DNA of 64,000 nt, from positions 3,348,001 to 3,412,000 of the forward strand of contig NZ_CP129971.1 in assembly GCF_030503855.1 (NCBI RefSeq). Direction: 5' to 3'. A model generated the notes under the pieces. The model saw nothing but the letters and a program-made list of their open reading frames with translations. It was not told the origin of the DNA and ran no database searches. The DNA comes from Marivirga salinae. Its GTDB lineage: Bacteria; Bacteroidota; Bacteroidia; Cytophagales; Cyclobacteriaceae. Positions 19,648 to 30,544 of this stretch are shown one piece after another; position 1 is the stretch's first letter; each line of letters starts with the position of its first letter. A program made the translations under genes and the position numbers.

Positions 19648-20043
19648 TTAAATAGTCCCGTACCTGCGTTTCATTTCCTCAGGAATCCGTTTCGGCCTCT
19701 TACTTTTAGCATCCAATAAGCACCAAAAGGTGCGGGCTTCAGCTTTAGTTTGATCGGTTTCTGGATTGAAAATTCGAGTCATTCTTTCAGACCTCACTCC
19801 TTCCATCGAATTCACCCATGTTTCTGCTACTATCTTTTCATCAGGCTTAATCTCCTTTTTATAATCTATTTCATGCCTTAAAGCTACCCAAAGATTAATT
19901 TGATCATCATTTTCTCCTGAAATATGCTTCCAATGCGCTTCTGCAACATCCTGAACCCATTGCAAATAAACCACATTATTGATATGATCCATTGCATCAA
20001 AATCGGAAGCTTTAGGCTTTATTTTGAGTTGAAATTTGTTCAT
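19648..20043 (-). CDS. Acyl-CoA thioesterase, 4HBT hotdog family
   Basis: 131 residues, a single hotdog domain. The start FQLKIKPKASDFDAMDHINNVVYLQWVQ has the catalytic Asp (DAMDHINN) of 4-hydroxybenzoyl-CoA-type thioesterases. It hydrolyses an acyl-CoA of unknown chain. Its ATG overlaps the stop of the upstream GH13 gene by 4 nt (20040-20043), so translation is probably coupled, although no metabolic link with amylase is apparent. Confidence 0.8.
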   Translation of the reverse strand: MNKFQLKIKPKASDFDAMDHINNVVYLQWVQDVAEAHWKHISGENDDQINLWVALRHEIDYKKEIKPDEKIVAETWVNSMEGVRSERMTRIFNPETDQTKAEARTFWCLLDAKSKRPKRIPEEMKRRYGTI

Positions 20044-21626
20044 TTAAAAACGATTGTACTGTTTGCTTTAAGATTGCCATTATCATGATTCTCTTCACCA
20101 AAAATGATCTCATTTGGAATAGATTTCAAAGCAAGTGATTTGGATGATAAATTATGAATTACATGCAGTTTTTCCTCTCCTAAAACCCTTGTAAATGCCA
20201 ATAGACTTACATTTTGATTATCAAATTGCTCAATTCCTCCTTTTGTCAGAACTTCACTGCTATTTCTCAACTGAATCCATTTTTGATAATGATGCCATAA
20301 GGAATTCGGACTTTCCATTTGCTGATCTAATGTCTTGACTGATTTCTCCAAGGTAAATTTAGGTTCCATCCAGCTTGTTCGCAAAGAATCATTTTCAGAA
20401 TTAGTCCATAAAAAAGGCTCGCGAATATTAGGATCAGGCTTTTTACCTAACATCCCTATTTCTTCACCATAATAAATATAAGGCGTTCCGGGAAGTGTCA
20501 ATAGAATAGAGGCCGCCATTTTTGCTTTCTTTATATCTCCTTTGAAATTGCTCATCACGCGGTTTTGATCATGATTGCTTAGGAAAATAGCATCTTGATA
20601 ATCTTTTGTAGCTGATTCAAAGACTTCTCTTTGCTTAATCAAACGACTGATTAAATCCTCATTTTTTAGATTCACCCATTTAGGTCCTTCAATGGTTGCA
20701 GCAACATTTTTACCTTGAATAACTGATTGCTGAATGCTTCCTGCTAAATCGAAATTGAATAAAGCTGGCAATCCTTTTGCAAACTCTTTCACAATTTCAG
20801 ATGAAGCCCAAACTTCACCTACCAAATAAACATCTGGCTTGATTTTGCGCATTTTATCTCTGTATTCCTGCCAAAACTCATAGGAATCTTTTAATCTATC
20901 ATCTGGAAAGATATGTTTAGCAGCATCCAAACGAAATCCATCCACACCAATATCTTCCAACCAAAATTTACCGATATCATATATTTCTTGTCTCACTTTT
21001 GGATTATCGAAATTCAAATCAGGCATTCCACCCCAAAAGAAGCCATAATAATGTTCTTCCTCCTTTTTATCATCCACTGCATGCCATTGGGTTATATTAT
21101 CTGAATCCTGTGTCACTTCCTTTTTGGCAATTTGATCAGCTATGCTGTCACGATCAGCCCAAACATAATAATCTCTGAAAGCATTATCTTTACCTTTTTT
21201 AGCTTCTTCAAACCATGGATGATCAGCAGCAGTATGATTGATGATCATATCAATTACCACTTTGATATTTCTTTTATGCGCCTCTGAAAGAAAGGTCTTA
21301 AAATCTTCCATGGTACCATAATCAGGATGTATGGCTTTATAATCCGTTACATCGTATTTATGGTAACTAGGGGAAGGCATAATAGGCATTAACCAAACTG
21401 CGGAAACACCTAATTCTTCTAAATAATCCAGTTTTTGAGTGGCACCTTTGAAATCTCCTATTCCATCTCCATTTCCATCTGCCCACGATTGAATGAAAAT
21501 TTCATAAGCCACCCCATCTGGAAAGTCGGCAATTGATTTAGATTCTGATTCATTCATGTTTCGCTGGTTGCAAGCATTAAATATTAATAAAAGGGTAAGA
21601 TAAAAAATTGTATTGATGGGCTTCAT
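20040..21626 (-). CDS. GH13 alpha-amylase family lipoprotein
   Basis: 528 residues. Lipoprotein signal with Cys19 (LLLIFNAC), so membrane-anchored. GH13 regions are intact: I DMIINHT, II GFRLDAAKH with the nucleophile Asp, III VGEVWAS with the acid Glu, IV LSNHDQNRV with the third Asp; the substrate loop IYYGEEIGMLG is also present. It hydrolyses alpha-1,4 or alpha-1,6 glucans; specificity cannot be fixed. It lies 1.5 kb from the sus operon but has its own upstream gap, with no LacI-type operator seen in 21627-21805. Confidence 0.9.
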   Translation of the reverse strand: MKPINTIFYLTLLLIFNACNQRNMNESESKSIADFPDGVAYEIFIQSWADGNGDGIGDFKGATQKLDYLEELGVSAVWLMPIMPSPSYHKYDVTDYKAIHPDYGTMEDFKTFLSEAHKRNIKVVIDMIINHTAADHPWFEEAKKGKDNAFRDYYVWADRDSIADQIAKKEVTQDSDNITQWHAVDDKKEEEHYYGFFWGGMPDLNFDNPKVRQEIYDIGKFWLEDIGVDGFRLDAAKHIFPDDRLKDSYEFWQEYRDKMRKIKPDVYLVGEVWASSEIVKEFAKGLPALFNFDLAGSIQQSVIQGKNVAATIEGPKWVNLKNEDLISRLIKQREVFESATKDYQDAIFLSNHDQNRVMSNFKGDIKKAKMAASILLTLPGTPYIYYGEEIGMLGKKPDPNIREPFLWTNSENDSLRTSWMEPKFTLEKSVKTLDQQMESPNSLWHHYQKWIQLRNSSEVLTKGGIEQFDNQNVSLLAFTRVLGEEKLHVIHNLSSKSLALKSIPNEIIFGEENHDNGNLKANSTIVFK

Positions 21627-21741
21627 GAAATTGACTTTTTAAAATTATATTTTGAGAGTTTCTCATAAGGTAAAAATAGGTAAAATGGCTAATTTTAACG
21701 AGATAATAAGGATAGATTTGACAATTCAATTTCTTTGAAAC

Positions 21742-21770
21742 AAAAAAAGCACAAGCTATACGCCTGTGCT
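21742..21770 (-). terminator. Intrinsic terminator of the aldolase gene
   Basis: Read on the minus strand, AGCACA...TGTGCT forms a 6-bp stem (21748-21770) followed by seven T. It lies 36 bp past the fba stop. Confidence 0.75.
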
Positions 21771-21805
21771 CTTAATTTTTAATTGGATTCTAGAATCTAA
21801 AATTC

Positions 21806-22867
<1,062 letters not shown>

Positions 22868-23021
22868 GTTTTTATATTTAATTATGTTAAAAATCTTTCC
22901 GTACTCAAAAATGCCAATAATGGTAGAAATATAAAAGTTTGTGCTAAAGTAATTGGGGTATAAGTTAAATATTTACAAGAATGAGGTAATCTAGTATTAG
23001 AAGAACATATTTATCTTAACC

Positions 23022-23048
23022 AAAAAAAACAGGGAGCAAAGCCCCCTG
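23022..23048 (-). terminator. Terminator of the sus operon
   Basis: Hairpin at 23030-23048 (minus-strand CAGGGGGC, TTT loop, GCTCCCTG, one internal mismatch) followed on the minus strand by eight T. It lies about 105 bp past the susD stop and ends the susE-GH13-susC-susD transcript. Confidence 0.8.
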
Positions 23049-23152
23049 CGTTTTCTTTTTATAGTTGTATATGAAGAAGAAAATTTATATTCATGTTGAT
23101 TAAGTATTTAACCACACATGAATTTCATATTAAAAAGCCTAATTGGCTCTAT

Positions 23153-24709
23153 TTAATATCCATCATTTTGATCCAATTCAGGATTAGCAGCTAGGTCAGT
23201 AGCTGGAATAGGGAATATTTCTAAATGTTCGCTAATGGAAGCGCCATCTATGCTGTTTCCTTTCCAAGGCCAAACATATTCACCACCAGTATAAAGCCCA
23301 AATCGGATCAAATCAGCTCTTCTGTGACCTTCCCAATAAAGTTCTCTGGCTCTTTCATCCAATATGAAATCAAGTGTTAAGTTACCAGCAGAAATATTTC
23401 CTGAATTATCGCCATAAGCTCTTTCTCTTAATTCATTGATATATCCTAAGGCAGTGGCTTCACTTCCGCCTCCACCTCTTAATACTGCTTCAGCATACAT
23501 TAAATACGCATCTGCTAATCGGAACAAAGGATAATCAGCATCAGAAAATTCAGTATTACTACCTTGCTCACCATCTGTAGTTAGGTTTGTATATTTTGGA
23601 ACGGCATATCCTTCAGTAAATACTGTTAAATCAGCTATATCTAAAGTTTGCCCATCAGTAAAGAATATAGCTCTGCTATCAATATCACCGGTTTCATCTG
23701 GAAATAATTCCACTAAATTTCGGGTGGTTCTTAAACCAGCCCAAGCGCCACTAGTGCCATAATCAGCTGCAGTCATATTACCTCCTATTGAACCATTAGT
23801 TAAGAAAGTGGTGCTTCCGTAACTTTGGGTCTGAATTCCGTCAGATGGGAATGTGAAAATCAATTCATTACTTGTATGATTATCTGCTCTAAAATTCAAT
23901 TGATAGTCATCCTCAATGGAATATGGACCATTCAATACTTTCTCTAATGCAGCGACTGCTTCTGTATAATAATTTTCACCTGTATAAACTTCGCCATTCA
24001 AGTATAATTTAGCTTGCAACATCCAAACAGCTGCTTTATCAGCTCTTCCATATTGATTTTGTTGTGGATCAGGTAATTCACTTTCTATTGCATTTAATTC
24101 TTCAGCAATAAAATTAAATACATCCTCAGGCGAATCTTGCACAGGAAAATCCGTAGTGATTTTTGTTACAATAGGAATATTTCTAAATAAATCTAAGGCA
24201 TGCCAATAAGCCATAGCTCTTAAAAATCTCACTTCATTTCTATAATCTTGAGCTAATGCCATTTCTTGCTCATCATAGCCGTATTCAGCTATTAAATCAT
24301 CAGTACTTTGCTCAAGGAAATCATTACTATATGAAATGATCAAAAATAATCTATAGTATAAAACTTTTACAAACTGATTATCAGAAGACCATGTGTGGGT
24401 ATTTAAATCTTGAATACCAGCATCTTGCCAAGCAATTACTGCTTCATCAGTGGTTAATTCCTGCGCTTTCCAATACGCTCTAATGTAAGAGGTAAAACCT
24501 TCATCATTCACCAACTGTAAATCTGCATCACCAGCAGGACCTTGCTGACCAGTTAAACTATAGGCTGCGTATATTTTGGCCATATACCTCTCTAGATTCT
24601 TAACATCTTGAAAAGCAATATTACCAGTTTCTCCAAACTCAGGCCTCAAATCCAGATCTGTACAAGATAGGATAAAACCTGCTAGAATTATATATATAAA
24701 TTTCTTCAT
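23153..24709 (-). CDS. susD: SusD/RagB family glycan-binding lipoprotein
   Basis: 518 residues. Lipoprotein signal with Cys16 (FILSC). SusD-type alpha-helical TPR fold: NEVRFLRAMAYWHALDLFRNIPIVT and ADKAAVWMLQAKLYLNGEVYTG in the N-terminal half, RLADAYLMYAEAVLRGGG and LDFILDERARELYWEGHRRADLIRFGLY at the C-terminus. It caps the SusC transporter at the cell surface and binds the polysaccharide. The last gene of the operon, 10 bp after susC. The glycan (starch) is inferred from adjacent GH13/GH31 genes and SusE. Confidence 0.95.
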   Translation of the reverse strand: MKKFIYIILAGFILSCTDLDLRPEFGETGNIAFQDVKNLERYMAKIYAAYSLTGQQGPAGDADLQLVNDEGFTSYIRAYWKAQELTTDEAVIAWQDAGIQDLNTHTWSSDNQFVKVLYYRLFLIISYSNDFLEQSTDDLIAEYGYDEQEMALAQDYRNEVRFLRAMAYWHALDLFRNIPIVTKITTDFPVQDSPEDVFNFIAEELNAIESELPDPQQNQYGRADKAAVWMLQAKLYLNGEVYTGENYYTEAVAALEKVLNGPYSIEDDYQLNFRADNHTSNELIFTFPSDGIQTQSYGSTTFLTNGSIGGNMTAADYGTSGAWAGLRTTRNLVELFPDETGDIDSRAIFFTDGQTLDIADLTVFTEGYAVPKYTNLTTDGEQGSNTEFSDADYPLFRLADAYLMYAEAVLRGGGGSEATALGYINELRERAYGDNSGNISAGNLTLDFILDERARELYWEGHRRADLIRFGLYTGGEYVWPWKGNSIDGASISEHLEIFPIPATDLAANPELDQNDGY

Positions 24710-24719
24710 TTTCTTTTAT

Positions 24720-27716
24720 TTAAAATTTTGCGTTTATACCGAAAATAAATGCTGTGGATGGAGGATAAATATTATTATCTATCTGAACCTCTGGATCTAA
24801 ACCACTATATCCTGAAATTGGCAACATGTTTTGAACTGTACCATATAACCTCAATCTGAAATCTTCAATTTGATTGAAATTATAGCCTATTGAAAGGTTA
24901 TCCAATTTTAGGAAACTGCTATTTTCTATATAATAGTTGGAAAGTAATTGTCTGTTTTGAAAACCAGTTTCAATAACTGATTCATGAAGGTTATTTAAGA
25001 TTTGTGCTTCTGTTAACCTTCCAGACCATCCGTTAGCCGAAGCAGTATTATTATAAGTTTGACCTCCTATTTTAGCTCTCAAAGTGAAGGTAAGATCAAA
25101 ATTACCATATCTCATATTAGAACTCAGATTGGTAAAGATTGGATGAATCGCAACTCCTTGTGTTTGCAAGTCATTCTCATTTATCTGTTCATCATTATTT
25201 ATATCTTCATAAATACTATTGGTTCCACCAGTTAGTGGGTTTCCTGCATCATCGTAAAGGTGATTATATGAATAGAAAGTAGAAATTGGTTTCCCTACCT
25301 GCAATACTTGTATAGTTCGGCCAATATCCCCAGTAATACCTCCTACTTGTATTCCAGGACTATTTTCATCTATCTCATTATCAAGTTTTACAATTGTATT
25401 TTGATTATAGGTGAAATTATAATTCAAATCCAATCCAAATTTCTCATTATCTATAGCAATATAATTTAATGCTAATTCAATCCCTTTATTATTCATTTCA
25501 CCAATATTGGTAATTACTCTATCTCCTACATTGGTAGCTGCCGGAACCGGAACATTATAAAGCAGTTGATCTGTAGTTTTATCATAAACATCTAATGAAC
25601 CTGATAATCGACCTTTCATCAATGAGAAATCTACCCCAATATTAGTGGATATTAATCTCTCCCACTGAATATTTGGATCAACTGCAGTAGGTCTTAACAA
25701 TTGAATATATTCATCTCCAAATTGATAAGTTGCACTGGCATCACTTAAAAAATAGAATTTATCATATCGATAATCCCCTATATTTTGGTTTCCAGTTTGC
25801 CCCCATCCTACTCTTAATTTTAAATCGTTAAAAACACCAGTTAATCCTTGGAAGAAATCCTCTTCAATAACTCTCCATCCTAAAGCTGCAGATGGGAAAA
25901 ACCCATATTTATTACCAAAACCAAATCTGGTAGAACCGTCCATACGACCCGTAACAGTCAATAAATATTTATCATCATATGAATAATTTACTCTACCAAA
26001 ATACGATTGCAGTTGATTGGTTATAGGGAATGCTCTATATAAATCAATAAATTCTCTTGGAATTACTGTAGGATCATTAAAGCTTTTACTATCATCAGTT
26101 AAATTGATGCCTTCATAACCTGTAGTCTCACTAAATACTTCTTGAAATTCATAACCGCCTAAAATATCTAAATCACTCGCCCCAAAAGACCTATTATAAT
26201 TTAATGTAGAAAATAAAGTGGTGGTATAAGCATTGTTAGTTGAGCGTTGCATATAACCATCTCTGTTATCATTTCTCAAGGTAAATGGCTCAAATACTTT
26301 GTTTTGTCCATTTCTTAAATCATAAGAACCTGTTGCGCTTAAGGTTAAGCCTTCAACGCCAGGTATCTTTAAATCAAAATTGATGGAATTGAATGACCGT
26401 CTATTTTCTCCAATGCTTTGAGTTTGCTCAATGGTTGAAACTGGATTGATAGGATCAATTGAAGACTCATTCCACTCGTAATATCCTCCAAATTCCTCTG
26501 CTTCAGGATCATAAACCGGTCTTGTAGGGTCAAAAGAAACGGCTGTTCCTACAACATTTGGTTTATATTCATCATTAGTTAAAGCATTTTTGGTATTGAA
26601 CGTAATATCTAAATGATCATTCAAAACAGTTGTTTTTAACCTCATACTCAAGCGAGTTACTTGATTTCTATCTCCTTTAATCACTTCTTTGTTATCCATA
26701 TGGTTAACAGAAACCAAGTAATTTATTTTTTCAGTAGCACCTGAAAAGGATAGGTTATGATTTTGACTTAAAGTACTTCTAGTCACTTCATTAAACCAAT
26801 CCGTATCACTTTCACCCAACCTATTCTCATTTTGCGGGCTAAATTGACGGACAGCATTCCTGAAATTTTGAGTACTTAAGAAATCTGGTTCTCTAAGAAT
26901 TTCAGAAAAAGTAAACGAACCATCATATGTCACTGTATTTTCGCCTTTTTTACCAGATTTAGTTGTATATAAAATTACACCTGCTGCACCTCTTGAACCA
27001 TATATTGCGGTAGCTGATGCATCTTTTAAAACAGTAACACTTTCAATATCAGCAGGATTAATGAAGTTATTCGCATTTCTTGTTCCTGAACTTCCATCAT
27101 TATTGATCGGAACTCCGTCCACTACCACCAAAGGTTGGGACTGAGCATTGATAGAACCGACTCCCCTAATTGTAATACCTGCACCGCCAGCTCTTGTATT
27201 TCCAGGCGTAACATCAACACCTGCAATTTTACCGGTGATTAGGCGCTCAGGACTTGCAATTTGACCTCTATTAAAAGACTCTTCTTTAACAGTACTTACT
27301 ACTCCTGTTACATCCTTTTCTTCTTGCTGTCCATAACCTACAACTACTACCTCTCCCAACTGAGAAATATCTTCTTGCATTTGAACATCAATTACAGATC
27401 GAGCACCTACTTCAATCTCTTGTTTTTTATATCCTATAAAAGAGAAAACTAATACATCCTCAGCACTTACTTCCAATTTAAATTCACCATCCAAAGATGT
27501 AGTAGTACCCTGGGATGTTCCCTTAATCCTAACACTTGTACCAGGTAAAGTCTCATTTGTACTGGCATCAGTAACCGTACCGGAAACTGTCCTTTCTTGC
27601 GCTTGCAATTGAAAAGTAGCAAAAACCATCAGGAATGCTGTCAATAATCCTCTCCAGGATATTGTCCTTTTTCCTAAAGGAACCCCATTCTTTGCTTTTG
27701 TATAGTTGTGATTCAT
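24720..27716 (-). CDS. susC: SusC/RagA family TonB-dependent outer-membrane transporter
   Basis: 998 residues. Long signal region (hydrophobic RGLLTAFLMVFATFQLQA) then a carboxypeptidase-regulatory-like domain (GTVTDASTNETLPGTSVRIK), a TonB box region (about DISQLGEVVVVGYG), plug domain with AGVDVTPGNTRAGGAGITIRG and ATAIYGSRGAAGVIL, and a 22-strand barrel ending FIFGINAKF. It imports oligosaccharides bound by SusD using TonB energy. It follows the GH13 gene by 18 bp and precedes susD by 10 bp. Confidence 0.96.
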   Translation of the reverse strand: MNHNYTKAKNGVPLGKRTISWRGLLTAFLMVFATFQLQAQERTVSGTVTDASTNETLPGTSVRIKGTSQGTTTSLDGEFKLEVSAEDVLVFSFIGYKKQEIEVGARSVIDVQMQEDISQLGEVVVVGYGQQEEKDVTGVVSTVKEESFNRGQIASPERLITGKIAGVDVTPGNTRAGGAGITIRGVGSINAQSQPLVVVDGVPINNDGSSGTRNANNFINPADIESVTVLKDASATAIYGSRGAAGVILYTTKSGKKGENTVTYDGSFTFSEILREPDFLSTQNFRNAVRQFSPQNENRLGESDTDWFNEVTRSTLSQNHNLSFSGATEKINYLVSVNHMDNKEVIKGDRNQVTRLSMRLKTTVLNDHLDITFNTKNALTNDEYKPNVVGTAVSFDPTRPVYDPEAEEFGGYYEWNESSIDPINPVSTIEQTQSIGENRRSFNSINFDLKIPGVEGLTLSATGSYDLRNGQNKVFEPFTLRNDNRDGYMQRSTNNAYTTTLFSTLNYNRSFGASDLDILGGYEFQEVFSETTGYEGINLTDDSKSFNDPTVIPREFIDLYRAFPITNQLQSYFGRVNYSYDDKYLLTVTGRMDGSTRFGFGNKYGFFPSAALGWRVIEEDFFQGLTGVFNDLKLRVGWGQTGNQNIGDYRYDKFYFLSDASATYQFGDEYIQLLRPTAVDPNIQWERLISTNIGVDFSLMKGRLSGSLDVYDKTTDQLLYNVPVPAATNVGDRVITNIGEMNNKGIELALNYIAIDNEKFGLDLNYNFTYNQNTIVKLDNEIDENSPGIQVGGITGDIGRTIQVLQVGKPISTFYSYNHLYDDAGNPLTGGTNSIYEDINNDEQINENDLQTQGVAIHPIFTNLSSNMRYGNFDLTFTLRAKIGGQTYNNTASANGWSGRLTEAQILNNLHESVIETGFQNRQLLSNYYIENSSFLKLDNLSIGYNFNQIEDFRLRLYGTVQNMLPISGYSGLDPEVQIDNNIYPPSTAFIFGINAKF

Positions 27717-27734
27717 ATTGATATATTTAAAAAA

Positions 27735-30479
27735 TTAGAACTTTATGATTTTTTGTTGCCTCTGTGTATTCTGATCTTGATAATTGACTAAATAAATTCC
27801 TGACTCCAATCCTGATAAATCCAGCACATACCGACTATTTGACCTTTCTATCCTTAGGGGGATTGATTTCCCATTTAAATCAGTGATAAAAATGTTTTGA
27901 AATGGCTGATCCGTATCAATATATAATTGGTTTTGAACTGGATTAGGATAAATCTTATGATTTGAAGTAAATTGAGATGATTCATTTGCCAGCACAATAT
28001 CTTTCTGCTCAGCATCATCAATGTAGTTTTCAATTGGCTCGCTAGTCAAAATTCTAAATTCACCAGCAATCAAGTTCATGTTGACTTCACTTCCGATTTC
28101 AATTTCTTTTCCTGTTAGGTAATCATACCATGTACCAGACTGCAAAATTTGCTGTTCGAATGATTGAGTACTTTTACTGAAATTACCAATCATCACAATT
28201 TTTACATCATCATTATTATACCTAGCCCATTTCAAATCACCACTGCCCGACCATTGAAAGTTGTCTTTATTCAAATAATTAGTTCGAGTCTTTAATTTGA
28301 TAAGGCTTTGATAGACTTGGAATAATTTATTTCGCTCAGGATCTTCTAAATACTCCCAATGCGTTGGCTTTACACCTAACCTGTCATTATTGAGTTCTTC
28401 ATCGTATCCAAATTCACCAAATTGCCAAATCATTTTTGGGCCAGGCACCATGAAGAATAAAGCAGCATTCAATTTCAATCTTTGCATTTGTTGAGCTAAA
28501 CTTTGGCTAGCACTATTTTTCAAATCCCAAGCCACTCGCTCTTCATCATGGCTTTCCATATAGCCCACAACATGAGGACCATTCCAACCTTTTGCTTGGT
28601 AACTCAATCCACTTACATTAGCACTATTACCTTTTGCAAGATTCCTGAAATTATGATTTTCATTGCCCCACAGCATCATACCATAATTCGCAAGTTCTTT
28701 TTCTTCTGAATTCTCAGCGAAATGCTCTAAAATCACATAAGAATCAGGATCGACTGACCACTGAACATCTGCCATCCTTTTAAGTAATTGAATTCTATTG
28801 GCATCATATTGTCCCCAGGCCCCTACATTTCCTATTGTGTTTTTTTGAGTGAAGCCCTTTGATAAATCATATCTGTAGCCATCCACATGATATTCTTCCA
28901 GCCAATATGCAACTACCCTATCCACATAGTCTTGTGTATATTCGCTTTCATGATTCATATCATAACCTACATTGAAATCGTGTCGAGCACTGGTATTAAA
29001 CCAAGGGTTTTCAGAAGTTGGATTTCCATAATCGCCTTGATTATATAGTCTTGCCAATGAATTTCTACCAAACTGATGGTTCAGTGCAATATCTAATATG
29101 ATGGCAATTCCTCTTTTATGAGCTTCATTTACCAAAGTTTTGAAGTCATATTCAGTACCGTAATATTTATCCAAGGCCAACATAGCGTATGGATTATAAC
29201 CCCAACTGAGATTACCTTCAAATTCCATCACCGGCATAAATTCAATGGCGTTTATGCCCAGCTCCTCTAAATAATCAAGTCTTGCCGTTACGGCATCATA
29301 AGTTCGTAATTCGGTGAAATCCCGAATTAATAATTCATAAATCACTAAATCTTCATTAGCCGGTTTTTGAAAACTATCATCCGTCCAAGAAAACTGAGGC
29401 TTATTGGTTTGAAAATATCCAACTGCATGAGAAGTCTTTCCTGATGGATAAGGCATCAAATCAGGATATCTATTTTCATTTATGATTTCAGGATCATCAT
29501 ATTCGGAACCAATTTTCTCTGTATAAGGGTCGGCAATGGTAATTTCACCATCTACTAAGTATTGAAATTGGTATTCTTGCCCCGGAGTTAAACCTGTGAT
29601 CTCAATCCAAAATTGATCTCCGTCTTTTTTCATTAAATATTCATCGGAAAGGCTCCAGTCATTAAAAGTGCCTATGACAAATACATTTTCTTTATTGGGG
29701 GCGGTTAATACCAGATGAACAGAAGTGTCATCTTCACCATAATTAATTCCGTTTTGCAAACCAGTTGGAAGAGGCTCACTTCCTACGGTAGGATTAACTA
29801 TATATGAATAATTGAAGGTTTCTTCATTGGTTCCATTGCTCACTACAAGCTGTAGATCGTGTGCCTGACCATCATCTATTACTGTGTGCTGATAAGTAAA
29901 TTGACTAATTCCAGATTCTTCAAAATCTAAATTCCCATCTACATAAAATTGATATTGGGCAGCTTCTGAGGAAGATAACTCGATATTAATAATGTCATTG
30001 GTATCATAAAAACCATAATTTCCTGAAGGAGAAGCAATATTCACTGAAAATCCTTGACTTACTTCCGTTGTGAAATCAACAGTTTGGCCATCAGACCAGT
30101 CATTTCCCTTCAAAAGCATTCCCATTTCAGATATATCTTCAGCGTTTTGGTTGTAAAATGTGGTTGGGGTTAAAGAAATACGGAAAAGGGTTTGTCCGTT
30201 TTCATTTAGTTTTTCAAGTTTAGCTTGATCTGTTGATTCGGGGTCAGAATCAGCGGGGTTGATATTGGAAGGTGCATTAGTACCGCTATTAGGTAACCAC
30301 ATCCACATATATGCATTATCTAAGGAAGATAAGCTTGTGCCAGTTACATTATAAGTAATGGTAATTTCCTCATCCGCAGCAAAGAATTCAGGCTCTATTT
30401 TAGGTTGTATATCTACATTTTGAGCAAAAGATGCGAATTGCAGAAATAGAAGGGATAATATGGGTAAGAATTTATTCAT
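27735..30479 (-). CDS. GH13 alpha-amylase with CBM48-like domain and T9SS sorting domain
   Basis: 914 residues. Signal peptide MNKFLPILSLLFLQFASFAQ. Two Ig-like N-terminal domains (about 20-225), then a CBM48-type domain (VFVIGTFNDWSLSDEYLMKK, about 270-330), GH13 catalytic barrel with ILDIALNHQ, DGYRYDLSKGF (nucleophile), VILEHFAE (acid) and MESHDEERV, a C-terminal beta domain, and finally a T9SS type A sorting domain (KIYPNPVQNQLYID to KIIKF). Export and surface attachment by T9SS is expected, unlike lipoprotein SusG of Bacteroides. The third-from-last gene in transcription order, preceded by a hairpin at 30498-30529. Confidence 0.93.
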   Translation of the reverse strand: MNKFLPILSLLFLQFASFAQNVDIQPKIEPEFFAADEEITITYNVTGTSLSSLDNAYMWMWLPNSGTNAPSNINPADSDPESTDQAKLEKLNENGQTLFRISLTPTTFYNQNAEDISEMGMLLKGNDWSDGQTVDFTTEVSQGFSVNIASPSGNYGFYDTNDIINIELSSSEAAQYQFYVDGNLDFEESGISQFTYQHTVIDDGQAHDLQLVVSNGTNEETFNYSYIVNPTVGSEPLPTGLQNGINYGEDDTSVHLVLTAPNKENVFVIGTFNDWSLSDEYLMKKDGDQFWIEITGLTPGQEYQFQYLVDGEITIADPYTEKIGSEYDDPEIINENRYPDLMPYPSGKTSHAVGYFQTNKPQFSWTDDSFQKPANEDLVIYELLIRDFTELRTYDAVTARLDYLEELGINAIEFMPVMEFEGNLSWGYNPYAMLALDKYYGTEYDFKTLVNEAHKRGIAIILDIALNHQFGRNSLARLYNQGDYGNPTSENPWFNTSARHDFNVGYDMNHESEYTQDYVDRVVAYWLEEYHVDGYRYDLSKGFTQKNTIGNVGAWGQYDANRIQLLKRMADVQWSVDPDSYVILEHFAENSEEKELANYGMMLWGNENHNFRNLAKGNSANVSGLSYQAKGWNGPHVVGYMESHDEERVAWDLKNSASQSLAQQMQRLKLNAALFFMVPGPKMIWQFGEFGYDEELNNDRLGVKPTHWEYLEDPERNKLFQVYQSLIKLKTRTNYLNKDNFQWSGSGDLKWARYNNDDVKIVMIGNFSKSTQSFEQQILQSGTWYDYLTGKEIEIGSEVNMNLIAGEFRILTSEPIENYIDDAEQKDIVLANESSQFTSNHKIYPNPVQNQLYIDTDQPFQNIFITDLNGKSIPLRIERSNSRYVLDLSGLESGIYLVNYQDQNTQRQQKIIKF

Positions 30480-30497
30480 AAATAAAGTTTGAGAATA

Positions 30498-30529
30498 AAA
30501 AGAATGAGACAGGATTGTCTCATTCTTTT
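30498..30529 (-). terminator. Strong hairpin between susE-like and GH13 genes
   Basis: Perfect 14-bp stem (AAAAGAATGAGACA / TGTCTCATTCTTTT) with a 4-nt loop in the 65-bp gap. On the minus strand it is followed by a short T-rich tail (TATTCTC), so termination is likely partial, or the hairpin protects the upstream message; either would raise susE levels above the downstream genes. Confidence 0.6.
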
Positions 30530-30544
30530 ATGGGTTATAATTTT

